From Rutpela maculata (lineage: Eukaryota; Arthropoda; Insecta; Coleoptera; Cerambycidae): a stretch of DNA of 64,000 nt. The notes beneath the pieces were generated by a model. That model saw nothing but the letters and a program-made list of their open reading frames with translations, had not been told where the DNA came from and made no database searches. This document shows, one piece after another, positions 10,974-22,085 of this stretch; position 1 is the first letter of the stretch, and each line of letters opens with the position of its first letter. The position numbers were made by a program, and so were the translations under genes. The stretch covers positions 170,078,425-170,142,424 of the forward strand of contig OW386285.2 in assembly GCA_936432065.2 (NCBI GenBank), given 5' to 3'.

Positions 10974-12030
10974 CCCAGGTAGCAAAGGCACGTGAAAATG
11001 ACGTGAAAAAATGGTCAGGGGTGACGAGAAATGACGAGTTAGATGACGTAAATGAAACGTGAAAATGACTTCCTAATGTCTCAGACGAATGACGTCTTTT
11101 TCGGGTTATATTTGGTAATCCCCCACAGCCACACGACCAGGACAGGTGACGTCGAGGTGGGTGTGGGGCTGGGCGGGGTGGGCCCGACTCAGCTTAGAGA
11201 TAGTTCGAGTGGGGGGCTAGAAGCTCCTGTCCACCGCGGGTGGACTTAAAAACTAGGTTAAAATATTTTATTGTCCACATGGACCTAAGTAAATTAAAAA
11301 TAAACACAACTCTAAAAACATTGGCGAACGCGCACTACACAATTTTGGTTATTGACACGGGAAAACTGAACGAAAAAACCCATTCGAACAAATGACGGCC
11401 TTGCGGTCTGATCGCCGACAAGGAAGGTAAGATGGAAAGATAAAAGCTGTGATTTAAAAAATTAGGATTTGGATAAGTTTCGGCCTGAAGGGTATTTAGG
11501 GACAAAAAAAAAAAAAGACGACGCCTTAAGCACTCGGCCACCAACTTTTCTGAGGCTACTTACCTAAAAACTTATTTATAGTTGGAACACGCAACGGATA
11601 GATTTTGCTTTTTAATGCATTTTAATCTAATTTTATTAATAAAAGAATAGATAGAAATATAATTTAAACAAATAAACTGCCGAATCTTTGCAAACTCTTT
11701 CCAATATAAATTATTTTGGATAATGTTAAAAAACATATCCTCGAATAAAAACGCCAATACTTATCCCTCAAGACACGGTTTATTTTTTTTTAAACTTTAC
11801 ACTCTGCTTACGATAACAAAATGCCATTAGCGAGTTTTAAAGTTTGTAATCCGATAAAATATAAATAAATTTAACACCAAAAAAAGACAACAATATGACG
11901 TGATGTGTAGCACGTCATTTTAATGTCATTTATAAGACGTCATTCTGTCGTCGATTTTTAGTGCCCTGACATCTTTTTGACCAGAATCACCAGATTTTGA
12001 CGTCATTATAACGTACCCTTGCTACCTGGG
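10974..12030. mobile_element. MITE-like element with CCCAGGTAGCAA ends and many ATGACG motifs, copy 1
   Basis: The left end CCCAGGTAGCAAAGGCACGT is mirrored by the right end ACGTACCCTTGCTACCTGGG. The outer ~130 bases of each end are filled with ATGACGT-like motifs (10998-11094 and 11895-12015). The middle is ordinary AT-rich DNA with no ORF. No target-site duplication could be established. A second copy lies at 49678-50391. Confidence 0.75.
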
Positions 12031-12428
12031 TCATTTTAATATCAAAAAAGTAAATTTGCATACAGTGAAAACACCTAATTGCAAATAATAAATTTTAAGA
12101 ATAAATTTTTTTCTTAATAATTTGTTTAAATAATGAAAAAAAAAAAAAATTATAAATTAAAAAAAAATTTTAAAATTTTTTTAAAATTTTTAATGTCATA
12201 ATCCCATAAAGTATAGTTGACATAAGGTCTCCATGAAGCGAAATAATTTTAGTGGTTTTTGTTTAACAATTATCTGACTTGAAATATAAACGCAAACTCT
12301 AAAAAAATTTGTTAATTAACAATAGGCTCGTTTTATGAAAAATCGGTGAAACAATTTTTTTCAAGGGGATATTGTTCCATTAAGTGTCTAAATAATATCA
12401 TAATTTTTAAAAAATTTTAAATTAATAT
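12031..12428. other. AT-rich filler
   Basis: Long A and T runs, no feature recognised. Confidence 0.5.
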
Positions 12429-12432
12429 TTAA

Positions 12433-12887
12433 CCCTTTCGCTGCGCAGCGCGGTTTCACGCAATTCTCGTGTAGTGCGCAATAAATTGACCGCTTGCGAG
12501 TATACGCGCTTGGAGCACGCAGATCCGATATTACGTTACTATTTGATTTGGTTTATTGTATGCATAGTCTATTATTATATATAAAATTGAAAGAAAAACA
12601 AAAACCAAGTGCTCTAGTTTCAATATTAATAATTTATTTTTAAAAAATGGTTAAAAACAGTACAGGTAAACATAAACATAAAAACAAAACAACATTCTTA
12701 TCAAAAATATTAAGGTACAACAGAAACTTGTGTAAGTATATAAAAATGTATTAATAGTACATGTACGCGTGTTAAATCGCTTTGAGCAGTCTGAACCAAT
12801 TTAAAAACGACAGGCGAGTTAACGCGCTTGGAGCACAGTGGGCCCATTTATTTTTCGCGCGTATACACGCTTTGAGCAGTGAAAGGG
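12433..12887. mobile_element. piggyBac-like MITE flanked by TTAA
   Basis: TTAA at 12429-12432 and 12888-12891 flank imperfect terminal repeats CCCTTTCGCTGCGCAG and CCCTTTCACTGCTCAAAG (right end read on the minus strand). TTAA followed by CCCTTT...CTGC is a familiar piggyBac-type terminus. Sub-terminal TATACGCGCTTGGAGCACG-type motifs recur three times (about 12500, 12820 and, inverted, 12860). No ORF. Confidence 0.75.
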
Positions 12888-13291
12888 TTAATAACATAAA
12901 AAAATATTTTTACTGATTACGGCCGATTTCAGAGCTTCGTAACGGCTTAGTGTTCGCCGCGCAGAGCTCTGTTTTCAACATTAAATTAAAATTATTGATA
13001 ATAGAGATAGAGTTTCGGGAGTTTGGCTTTTTTATTGGAAATTCATTCCTCTTTAAGAATCGTTCTATCAATTTTCTCAAATATTAATAGTTTTCGAGTT
13101 ATTTACAAAAAACGAAACTCGTTATTTTTTCAATCTTCATTTGTTTATAACTTTTGCAACTGTTTATGTGCGGGTTTGACACTTTTGCACATTTTTCTAG
13201 AAGTCATTCCGAATCCAATGAGCCCTCACTAATATTTTTACGAGCTTTATCAAGCATTAACACGGCCTTGAACTTGTGAACTAGTCTAATA

Positions 13292-13667
13292 GGGCATCTG
13301 CATCATGTACCTAACATAACCTTGAATTTTAAGTTTTTCCAGTTTATTCTCATTTTTAATGTTTGTATACGAATTTTTAGCTTGGAGCCGGTACTGGCTC
13401 CAAGCAAATATTTAAAAATTCACGTAAATAATTTTTCAATATTGTTGATTAATAGAAATACACTTACAGGTTAGATTTCCAACCTACAAAAAGAGGCCTA
13501 TTTTGTTAGGACAAAGTGTTTAGAACTTCATAAACATGTAATGTGAACTAGATTTTAGTTGAAAATACGGGAACCAGGCAAAAATTTTAATAATAGCTGC
13601 GTAATACTCTTAAATCTTAAGAAAGACATATTTATGAGGTTAGCTGTGACGTCACGTGCAGATTCCC
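13292..13667 (-). mobile_element. Mariner-like MITE, family A
   Basis: Flanked by TA on both sides (13290-13291 and 13668-13669). Ends GGGCATCTGCATC and, inverted, GGGAATCTGCACGTGACGTC. Interior carries the palindrome GCTTGGAGCC...GGCTCCAAGC and AGGTTAGATTTCCAACCT. About 376 bases. Related copies: 9878-10852, 14673-15036, 49401-50483, 53961-54329. Confidence 0.75.
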
Positions 13668-14082
13668 TATAGATGTGACACATGCGCGTCTTGAAGGCAA
13701 CGCAGCAGCTACAAAACAATTTTATCTTTGTCGAACGCATTCTTTATTTCTTTTCAGTTATCGTGACGTCACGTTTGGAAAAAAATTAAACAGGTAAATA
13801 TATTCTTACCTGCTTGAAAATGATCGGGTAAAAAAAAAATTCAAAAGAAAATGTTAATATATTAAATGATGAATAGAATGGTATAAAAAAAAAATTCGTT
13901 TCACCGTTCAAAGTGGTTTTAATTGAAAATAAAAAAATTAAAATTTTTATAACTCTTTTATTAACAATTTAAAAAAAATCCATTTCTCTGAGTAAACAGA
14001 AAAAAAAATTAAATTCATTAACCTTTCGGCACGCTATGATTTTTTAAAGGTTTACATATCATCCTTTAACTTCTAATCACCC
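13668..14082. other. AT-rich spacer
   Basis: No feature seen other than long A/T runs. Confidence 0.5.
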
Positions 14083-14259
14083 TAAAGTGGAACTTACATT
14101 TACGAGTACTCGGATCCGAGTTACGCTACGAGTTAAGTAATAGTGTTTACATTGCTTACGAGTTAATACCAATATATTTGGGTTTTAAAATGGTTTCCTC
14201 AAGAAAAAGGCGTGCTGCTGCAGCTATTATGATATTACTGCTTTTAAAAAAATAAGAAA

Positions 14260-14400
14260 GAAAAAGACAAAATGAAGCGAAACAGAAGTATTTGGGTTAA
14301 ACAACATTTACAAGAACGCCTGAAATTTGGAATTGAAGAAAATCTGTTGAAAGATTTGCTAACAGGGGACGGAAGGGATTTTAAGAATTTCATATTTATT
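14260..14400 (+). pseudogene. Harbinger-type transposase N-terminal fragment
   Basis: The frame reads MKRNRSIWVKQHLQERLKFG, then EENLLKDLLTGDGRDFKNF. The pattern (basic start, WVK, ERLKFG, a Leu-rich turn and DFKNF) resembles the N-terminal region of PIF/Harbinger nucleases, before the catalytic DDE domain. The catalytic domain is absent. It lies just inside the left TIR of the 14086-16519 element, which supports the call. Confidence 0.55.
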
Positions 14401-14672
14401 TTCTTCTTTACTTGTACCACAGTAATGTTCATTACATCTACAATGGGCCTTTCCCACTTAATGGAACTTGATGATTATTTTGTCATAAATCATTTATTAA
14501 CACCTAATAAATGTTGTATATATACGTCATATCGTATAATATTTTAATTTTAAATGGATATTTTAAAAATAAAAATATTGTCTAATTTACTCCATATTTC
14601 AAACAAGTAAACGCGCTCAAATTACGTCATGGGCGGAACTCCAATCAAAATTAAACAATTTCTGGATTCATA

Positions 14673-15036
14673 GGGCATTTGCACGTGACGTCACAGCTAA
14701 CCTCAAAAATATGTGTTTCTTAAGATTCAAGAGTATTACTATTATTAAAATTTCTGCTTGGTTCCCATATTTTCAACTAAAGTCTAGTTCAGTGTAATGT
14801 TTATGAAGTTCTAAATACCTTATCCTAATAAAATAGAACTCTTTTTGTAGGTTGGAAGTCTAACCTGTAATTAGCAGTCTATTTTTATTAATCAACAATA
14901 TTGAAAAATTATTTACGTGAATTTTTAAATGTTTGATTCGAGCCAGTACGGCTTCAAGCTAAAAATGCGTATAAAAACATTAAAAATGAGAATAAACTTG
15001 AAAAACTTAAAATTTAAGGTTATGATGCAAATGCCG
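14673..15036 (+). mobile_element. Mariner-like MITE, family A, inside element C
   Basis: Flanked by TA (14671-14672 and 15037-15038), with ends GGGCATTTGCACGTGACGTC and, inverted, CGGCATTTGCATCATAACCT. It is found at the equivalent place in the second copy of C (53961-54329), so it entered C before C multiplied. Confidence 0.8.
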
Positions 15037-15466
15037 TATACGAACATTAACCGAACCTCTTGATGTTTCTGAATTTTACATCTCGTCTGGAAACCTGCCG
15101 ATGAGACTATTTCCATGTTGCCTAATGTATATGAATGTTTAAGTTAGAGGAAATGCTTTAATTATTTCACTAAAGAATGTCTACTTTTTATCTCCGCTTT
15201 TGAAAATAATGAATTTCCATTGAATAATACCACTTCTTTTAATAAAAATGATAATAATTAACAGAAGAAACACACTTTCGACATGTCGGCCCCCAACAAA
15301 TAACTAACACTTGGCAACAATGATGGAAATAAAATAAATAGATAGGTTATGTTCTCTTATTTACGATTTACTTTGTGATCGTACGGATCTAGTATTTTGA
15401 TTTCATAACTGTGTTTCTTATTATTTATTTAAAAGTGTGTGTGTGTACTGTGTAGACGTTAAAAAA

Positions 15467-15556
15467 ATGGAGACATATTGTGAGAAGGCAGCAGGTGATA
15501 ATCTTCCTATTATTGACAGTGCAATGGTGAATGAAAATTCCTGTTTACTTAAATAA
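15467..15556 (+). CDS. Short 29-codon ORF shared by both copies of element C (function unknown)
   Basis: ATG to TAA, beginning METYCEKAAGDNLPIIDS. The copy in the other C element (53439-53528, minus) begins METDFEKAASDNLHIIDS and has the same length and stop. I count eight base differences, seven of which change the amino acid, so there is no sign of selection on the protein. It could be the first exon of a lost transposase; the next bases after the stop do not continue it. Confidence 0.3.
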   Translation: METYCEKAAGDNLPIIDSAMVNENSCLLK

Positions 15557-16522
15557 AATAACTTACTGATAAATCTTTAGATTTAATAATGATTTTAAAA
15601 ATTATTCAATAAATGTAAAAGGAAATAAAATATTTAAACCTAGTTGTTTATATTTATTAACTGTAATTTGTATACTACACAAGTAAAATGAATCATATTT
15701 TAACGTTTTTATTCAGTTTTTGTACATACCTATTTAGTTTTATAAATTCAGCAGGTATGAAATACCTGTAACTATAAATGTATTATTATATATTAGTACA
15801 GTAACTAGAGGTTTTAACTTTAGAATAATGTCATATGATTTAGTTTTCATTCATTTTTGGAAACTTAATAGTAAATTCATCAAAGAAGTTTCTGTAGTTT
15901 CACACGTCACTAGACTAGAACTAACAAAGCTTGATGACATGTCTGTCAATTCGGTAAAGATAGAAAGAGACAAACACTTATATGTACAATCTGCTCATAT
16001 GTAGCCTCTACCAAGGGTGCTAGAGTATACTGATTGGTCATTTCGCCCATTTCGTCATCAGTGCAGAAATATTGCCGCCAATTTTAAATTCATATAACAT
16101 AATAATTTTTTCTGTAGAAAAGAAGCAAATTTCGCAAAAAAGAAAAAATACGGGTGAGTTTTTTTAAAGAGAACTTTCCAAATATTCAATAAAAGAAAAA
16201 CGTGGGAAAGGCCCATTGTTTCATACGCATTTTACTTCTTTTAACAATTTTAATGTGATCTTTACACTTTATGTCTCACAAACACTCAAAAGATCGATAA
16301 AGGTCAATAAATTGCTCAACTTGCTCTATAGTAAATTTAGTTTCCGCCATTTTCAAATAGCAAAATAACGTTCACTCGGAGCCAGAACTCGGTTTGTGCT
16401 TGACTTGTATACTAACTTGTATCCGATTGACACCCGTGTACGAGTTGGCGTTTAAATGTCCGAATTTTCATATAAGTAGTGTAACTCGGATCCGAGTACT
16501 CGTAAATGTAAGTTCCGCTTAA

Positions 16523-17860
16523 CTCTGTTAATTTTAATAATATCAAAAAAAAGTCAAGTGATACTTTTTATGTAAAATTTCATGCTTTAAAATTTTTATT
16601 TGTAACTTTTTTTACTAGCTTTTACACATTTTGAGTAATTTTGAAAAAATACTTTGTTATATTTTTTTTCACCGCTTCCCGTGGGTTCAAAAAAAAAATT
16701 TCTTTCATTAATCGTGTTCTAATACATCAAAGTAACTTATATCAAAAATTCAAGTATTTACCTCAAAATTTTGATTTGTCGACTCATTTAATTGGACTAT
16801 CTACATTTACATGAAAACAGAAAATTATAACTGGTAGTTTGGTGACATGGCAACATAAGAACTTGTGAGTTGCTGGTGGATACAATGAAATTGAAGCTGG
16901 TGCAGTACCTTCAGTTCATTGATGTTTACTACATACACACCCTGGATGATCTGAATGGTGGCTAATTTTCTGTCAATGGATAATATACAACCTTCCTTTT
17001 AGAACATACCAATGAACTCACTTCTATGTCTCGCTCATAAACAGAAATATGCCAGTGTTATAAAAATACAATATTTGAAAAAATATGTTATATAAGGCTT
17101 AGCTTACTAGCCGGGAAAACATAAATATAAATTGAGAGCTTAAAGTACAGTTCTGAAAGAACGAAAAAATTAAAGAGAAATTATTACTAAAAAATGACCG
17201 AATGTCATAAATTCATTAGAAAAAAAAAAATCAACGGTATCACTAAATTTATTTTGTATTTCAAAATTTACTAGTGGAAAGTGACATAGGCAATATTATT
17301 TTATTTCGATAATGTAATGAAAAGCAAAAGGTGTGAAATAAAATTTCAATTAAAATACTTCTTTGACGAGGTTCAGTTCTAAAAATTCAATGAACAAAAC
17401 AAAATTGTCAATTTATGATTTCTTTAATCATTAAAAAGGAAATAAAATGATCAAATACCTGTGACTAAACAGAAGTCAAAGACTGAATCCGTGCTAGTAA
17501 CTTTACGGTAATAAGAATATTTCTACGACCAGAAAAATATGGAATTTTCCACGTAAAAAAAAATTACCAACTAAGTGTTTGAATTAGAAAACTAATATTC
17601 TCTTCTCTAAAAAATATACCCCACATATATTTTTTATTTAAGTTTAATCCCTAAACTAATAAAGTAATTTTTATAGGTAAAACAAAGATATAAGGAAATA
17701 AATTTATTATTATTCTGCAGTCATAATGTCCAATATGAATTATTATAGGAACTTTCAAATTGAAATTTTAATTTACCAACCAGAAATACGTAACTATGAC
17801 CAAAAAAAATGAAAATCTAACAAGGTTGCTTAGATAACTGAGTCCCTATATAAAGGCCTC
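16523..17860. other. AT-rich stretch, no gene recognised
   Basis: The segment 16830-17060 is less AT-rich than its neighbours; its minus strand reads ILSIDRKLATIQIIQGVYVV in one frame, but stops flank it and I cannot name a family. Confidence 0.35.
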
Positions 17861-17994
17861 CCGTATGGGGGGGCGGGGTCTATTAGGTAGTGAGTTTAGG
17901 GGCCCATGGCAAAAATTTTGTTTTCAAATTTCTCCTCCGCTCATCAATTATTAAGCGTGCGGGCCCGCCAGTGAATTTGGTACTGGGGCCCATG

Positions 17995-18735
17995 CTCCGA
18001 TTAAAGAACTTATAATCTAGATACATAACAGGCTATCTTTTCACTATATACCTTGTTTGCTCCTAACATAGTCACATTATATGTCCATTAAAAAGTATAG
18101 ATGAACATCACATCCCATAGGCAACAGTGGCGTTGTGTGTGTAGAAAATGTGTAGAATGGTAAATATTTTCATTAAAATGAATTATTGCAATTCCTGCAT
18201 TACCGGCTCTTTAGATAACGTGATGTAGGCATACGATATTACAGTAAGATAAAACAGTAAGATAAATATGTATTGAAAGGATATTAAAATTTAATTGCTA
18301 TTTACTTTATAACTGTAAACTGAACTTCATCATGTTACGACTATGGAACGATCGATTTTCTTCCTTTCTAAACTGCTTTCTGCAAACGGCACAGCACTTC
18401 ACTATTTATTTGCACTAAATATATTGTCACTAAACTGTGTAAATATGAATAGAGAATATTATTTAGGTATTGAGCAAATCACAACTTAAAATAAAAAGAC
18501 TTCTTCACCACATTTTGATCGAAAAACACTTATTAACATTAATGGCGGATATACTGTCAAAAGTGTCAAACTGAGATTATGATAATCAAACTGAACTGAT
18601 GGTGCCCGAATCGGTCGCGAACAGATCGACTAGCCAATCAAGAACTTATGGGAAGAAGTGCCTTAGATTGTGAATCTTTCGGGATCACACAAAGTAATGC
18701 CATTATGTATCTAGATATAAGTTCTTTAATCGGAG
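17995..18735. mobile_element. MITE family F, copy 1 (8-bp TSD GGCCCATG)
   Basis: Inverted ends CTCCGATTAAAGAACTTATA...: a long terminal repeat of about 33 bases through the CTAGATACATAA motif. Flanked by an exact 8-base duplication GGCCCATG (17987-17994 and 18736-18743). It is set in an older, roughly tandem GC-rich repeat (GGGCCCATG...TCTCC...CTCATCAATTATTAA occurs before and after it). No ORF. 8-bp duplications occur in hAT, P and Merlin families; the CTCCG start is not a typical hAT end. Confidence 0.9.
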
Positions 18736-18879
18736 GGCCCATGACATTTTTTTAAAAATTTCTCCCTCCCCCCCCACGCCCGCTCATCAATTATTAAACC
18801 CCGCGCTTAATAATTGGTACACCCGCAGTTAGGCATAAGATAAATGCAAATTGATTATATAAATTTCATTAAGATATAA

Positions 18880-20790
18880 GGTTAGGTTAGGTTGATATGT
18901 GAGTGGGCTAGTAACAGATCCTCCACCACGACCATCTGGTTTATTGTGGCTCACTCCTAATTATATTTCACCCAATAGGTTCAGCTTTTTGATAAAGCCG
19001 ACTATCTTATTGGGTGAGAGGTTGTCCAGGTCCTCTGGCAGCAGTTGCCCTTTGCCAAAAAGTGAGAACCTGGTTCTTTCTGCAGCAGGACGTAGGTACA
19101 TAGGTACACAGGTACATAAAACGTGTGCTGCCGTTTCATCTTCCTCCAAACACAGTCGGCATTCAGAGTTGTCCGCTATTCCGAGTCTGTGTAGGTGGTG
19201 ATTAAGTCTGCAGAGCCCAGTGTATAGGTCAACTAGAGTTCTTAGGTGTAACCTATTGAGCTCTAATAGTTTTTTAGTTCTTGATTTCAAAGGGTATGTG
19301 ATAAACTCCTTTGAATGAATTAATCCTGGTAGTTCTTGCCAGTACTGCAGGATTTTCCCCTCAGTCCAGGCCAAGATGGTTGTTTTCGCAGTGCTTGCCG
19401 ATATGCCAAGGACTGGTTCCGGTCCGATAAATTTTGATACCACACCGTTCCTGGCTAAGAAGTTGGCTATTTTGTTGCCCTCCATGCTAGAGTGGCCCGG
19501 TATCCAGACCAGAGTTAATTTGTTGTATCTGCCCAATCGGGTTAGAGCCTTTTGGCAGTTCCAGACCAATTTAGAATTGCAGCGATGCGAGCCAAGAGCT
19601 TTGAGAGCTGCTTGGCTGTCTGAAAAGATTTTTATTGATCTGTGTCTCGAGCCTCCTTGTACACAGTTCAATAGCATGAACTTCTGCCTGAAAGACAGTC
19701 GCATAGTTACCCAGGCTCGAAGTGATTTTTACCTTATGACTGTATGCTCCAGCTCCAACTTCCTCAGGAGTTTTGTAGCCGTCTGTAAACCAACAGATGT
19801 CTGCTCTTTGTAGGTTAGTTTTGTTCCGATCCCATTCGTCTCTTCCCGGAAAAAGGACGGTAAAGGGCAGTTCATAGTTGGTCACGGTAGGCATCACATC
19901 TGAAAGCATTCCCAGGATGCCCTGACACTCCAATGTCATCTGACAGCCTGTTGCATTCCATGATGCTAGCCTGCAGCATATTATTTACCGCTTGTTGAAG
20001 TATGTATGTTGCCCAGCTGGCCTCTCTCTCCAAGTAGATGTGGAGAGGGGGTAGATCCAGGAGGATTTCCAGAGCTGCTGACGGTGTGGTACTTATCGCA
20101 CCTGTTATCGCCAGGCATGCTTGTCTCTGTAGACCAGAGAATTTGGCTTTGGTCGTTTGTTGTAGCCCTTTCGACCATCAAACTATGGAGGTATACGCTA
20201 CTATTGGTCTTATGACCGTAACGTATATCCAGTATATTTGTTGGGGACCTATGTCCCAGAACTTTCCACAAATTTTGCGACATGTCCACAAGGAGAGTCG
20301 TGCTTTGTGGATTACCTTTTCCAGATGGGAGTTCCATTTAAGTGATTTGTCTAGTGTAACACCTGGATATTTCACTTCCCCTGCAAATGGAATAGTTTCA
20401 GCTGCTAAGGAAGGCGGCATTAAATTGTTCAGCTTCCTTTTTCTGGTGAAGGGTACTATTACAGTTTTGTATAGTCATCTGCTCCCTCTCACACCAAATG
20501 TGGACTGTATTTAGTACCTCTTGAATGGTATTAGAGAGTACCTCTATTAGAGAGTACCTCTTCAGATTTTCCTATAACCATAATGACTAGATCGTCCGCA
20601 TATGCTTGAATCTCGGCTTCCCACAGAGAGAGAATGGCCAGCAAATCATCGACAAGCAGTGACCATAAAAGGGGGGAAAGAACTCCACCTCTTGCGGCTC
20701 TGAATCTTACCGTTTCTCCCTGTAGAGAAGTCGTTATGATTTTGTTTTCAAGCATAGCTTGAATCCAGCCAGTTATAGTTAGCTCAACCC
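18880..20790 (-). pseudogene. Non-LTR RT plus RNase H relic (I/LOA-like)
   Basis: Reading right to left on the minus strand: RT palm with GGVLSPLLWSLLVDD and catalytic YADDLVIM (20531-20755); thumb VKYPGVTLDKSLKWNSHLEK and IYVTVIRPIVAY (20178-20420); RNase H start WFTDGYKTPEEVGAGAY (19571-19939, with Y where S is usual); RNase H core IFSDSQAALKALGSH and LVWIPGHSSMEGNKIANFLA (18961-19704); then a Cys/His-rich tail CRLCLEEDETAAHVLC. Several frame changes join these, so it is dead. An RNase H after RT suggests the I or LOA groups (inference). 5' truncated near 20790. Confidence 0.85.
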
Positions 20791-21060
20791 CTCTATACTA
20801 TACAATGTGTTTAAATTGTTAAGCAACAAATACGTTGAACATATATCAACAATTAAGATAATAAAAAATGAATAATTTGCACTTACCTACCAGTGTACAA
20901 AAAAACCGAGAGGGAATTGGTGGAACCTATTGCCTGGCCCATTTTCTCGATCTGTCGTTCTAACGTCGCGCGCATATCTCACGAGGTAAAGTAACGAATT
21001 TTTACGTACTACCACGCTCTAGCGATAATTGTTTAAATTATTGTATTTATGTCCATACTT
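20791..21060. other. Spacer
   Basis: No recognisable feature. Confidence 0.4.
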
Positions 21061-21417
21061 CTTATAAGAACAGATATCCCGCGGATTTCCATAGATGGAA
21101 TCCCATGGATATCCGATAAGAATGTCCATAAATAGTTCAAAGGTGGATCCTGGATATACAATGGCATATTATAAATCATAAAATTATGTTCATGTCAAAA
21201 AAAAAACAACAATTTTCGCTGACTTCATGATATGACATGACACATTACAGGATGCCATTTCGACTGAAATAACATACTTAATGGGTGTCCCTAGAAGGAT
21301 CTACAGTGGATATACGTTTAAGAATGTCCATTGGATATCCATTATATGACCATGGATATCTGGGACATACAATGGAGTTATAATGGATGTCTTTTGGATA
21401 TCCGGTGCTGTCTGGGA
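21061..21417. repeat. GGATATCC-motif-rich repeat, possibly a MITE end
   Basis: The near-palindromic motifs GGATATCC, CAGATATCC and ATCCATGGATATC recur through the segment. The right edge GGATATCCGGTGCTGTCTGG reads on the minus strand as CCAGACAGCACCGGATATCC, reminiscent of the CCCAGGCAGCAAGG end of the 49678 element. No left end found. Confidence 0.5.
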
Positions 21418-21455
21418 AGAACACAACAACAATTTGTTCTTACTACTACTATTTG

Positions 21456-21494
21456 TTCTACTATTCTTAATAAGCAATCTTAAGAATAGTAGAA
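21456..21494. repeat. Perfect 14-bp inverted repeat
   Basis: TTCTACTATTCTTA, an 11-base loop, then TAAGAATAGTAGAA, at the border between the GGATATCC segment and the RT relic that follows. Confidence 0.85.
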
Positions 21495-21509
21495 GTAAAG
21501 ACTCCTATG

Positions 21510-22085
21510 ATTATAAATGTACAGATCATAAAAACGTTAAAGAACATAATTGTTTACCCTCTTACTAATTTAATAAACTGGTGTTTTAGAGACAAGTCTT
21601 CTCCAGCTTTTCTGAAATTAGCAGAAGTTATTTCTAGATACAAAAAAGGCTACAAGGATGATGCAGCCAACTACAGACTTATTTCTTTAACACCTATTTT
21701 TGAAAAAGTTCTTAAACCAATAAATAAATTTTTTGAAGAGAATGCACTTTTCCACAGCAGCCAATTTGACTTTCACAACCAACGGTTTACTACATTAGCT
21801 GTAAACAACTTAACTCAACACAAATTGTATTAAATGTCTGAGAATAACAGTTTTACAAACGGAACCTTCTACGATCTTTTAAAAGCCTTCGACTGTGTAA
21901 ATCATTGTAATCTATTAGAAAAGCTTAGTTATTGTAATTTTGATGATAGTAGTATAGCCCTTATAAAATCATACCTGTCCAACAGACATCAATAAGTTTC
22001 CTATAACATGAGAAATTCTAATAAATTGCTACTGAAATACAACCACAAGGTTCTGTCCTAGGACCGATACTATTTTTGATACTTG
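21510..22085 (+). pseudogene. Non-LTR RT relic, finger and palm start
   Basis: The plus strand reads PLTNLINWCFRDKSSPAFLK, VISRYKKGYKDDAANYRLIS (family YRPIS motif), LTPIFEKVLKPINKFFEE, then after a stop TFYDLLKAFDCVNHCNLLEK (catalytic FDCV motif) and LIKSYLSNRHQ, ending near a GSVLGP-like remnant (22050-22075). Stops and frame changes are present; the YADD half is missing. The downstream neighbour is an unrelated minus-strand RT. Confidence 0.8.

Larger units (their letters stand above)
14441..16218 (+). mobile_element. Non-autonomous DNA element C, copy 1 (1.78 kb)
   Basis: Ends are inverted: CAATGGGCCTTTCCCAC on the left and GTGGGAAAGGCCCATTG on the right. A second copy of similar length lies in opposite orientation at 52772-54557 and matches along its length (for example the segments at 15060-15130 and 15990-16190). 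It lies inside the Harbinger-like element and itself contains a family A MITE. Only a 29-codon ORF is shared between copies. Target duplication unclear; superfamily unknown. Confidence 0.75.
14086..16519 (+). mobile_element. PIF/Harbinger-like element with TAA duplication, interrupted by element C
   Basis: TAA at 14083-14085 and 16520-16522 flank inverted ends that start AGTGGAACTTACATTTACGA on the left and AGCGGAACTTACATTTACGA when the right end is read on the minus strand, pairing for about 40 bases through GGATCCGAGTTAC. A 3-bp TAA duplication is the PIF/Harbinger signature. After removing the inserted element C (14441-16218) only about 656 bases remain, so it is an internally deleted derivative. 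Confidence 0.75.

Noticed and set aside
14244..14432. Minus-strand ORF opposite the Harbinger fragment
   Set aside because: It is the shadow of the plus-strand transposase N-terminus, which has the recognisable motifs.
18883..18894. TTAGG telomere-like repeat (GGTTAGGTTAGGTT)
   Set aside because: Only two to three units; too short to be telomeric and common by chance in insect DNA.
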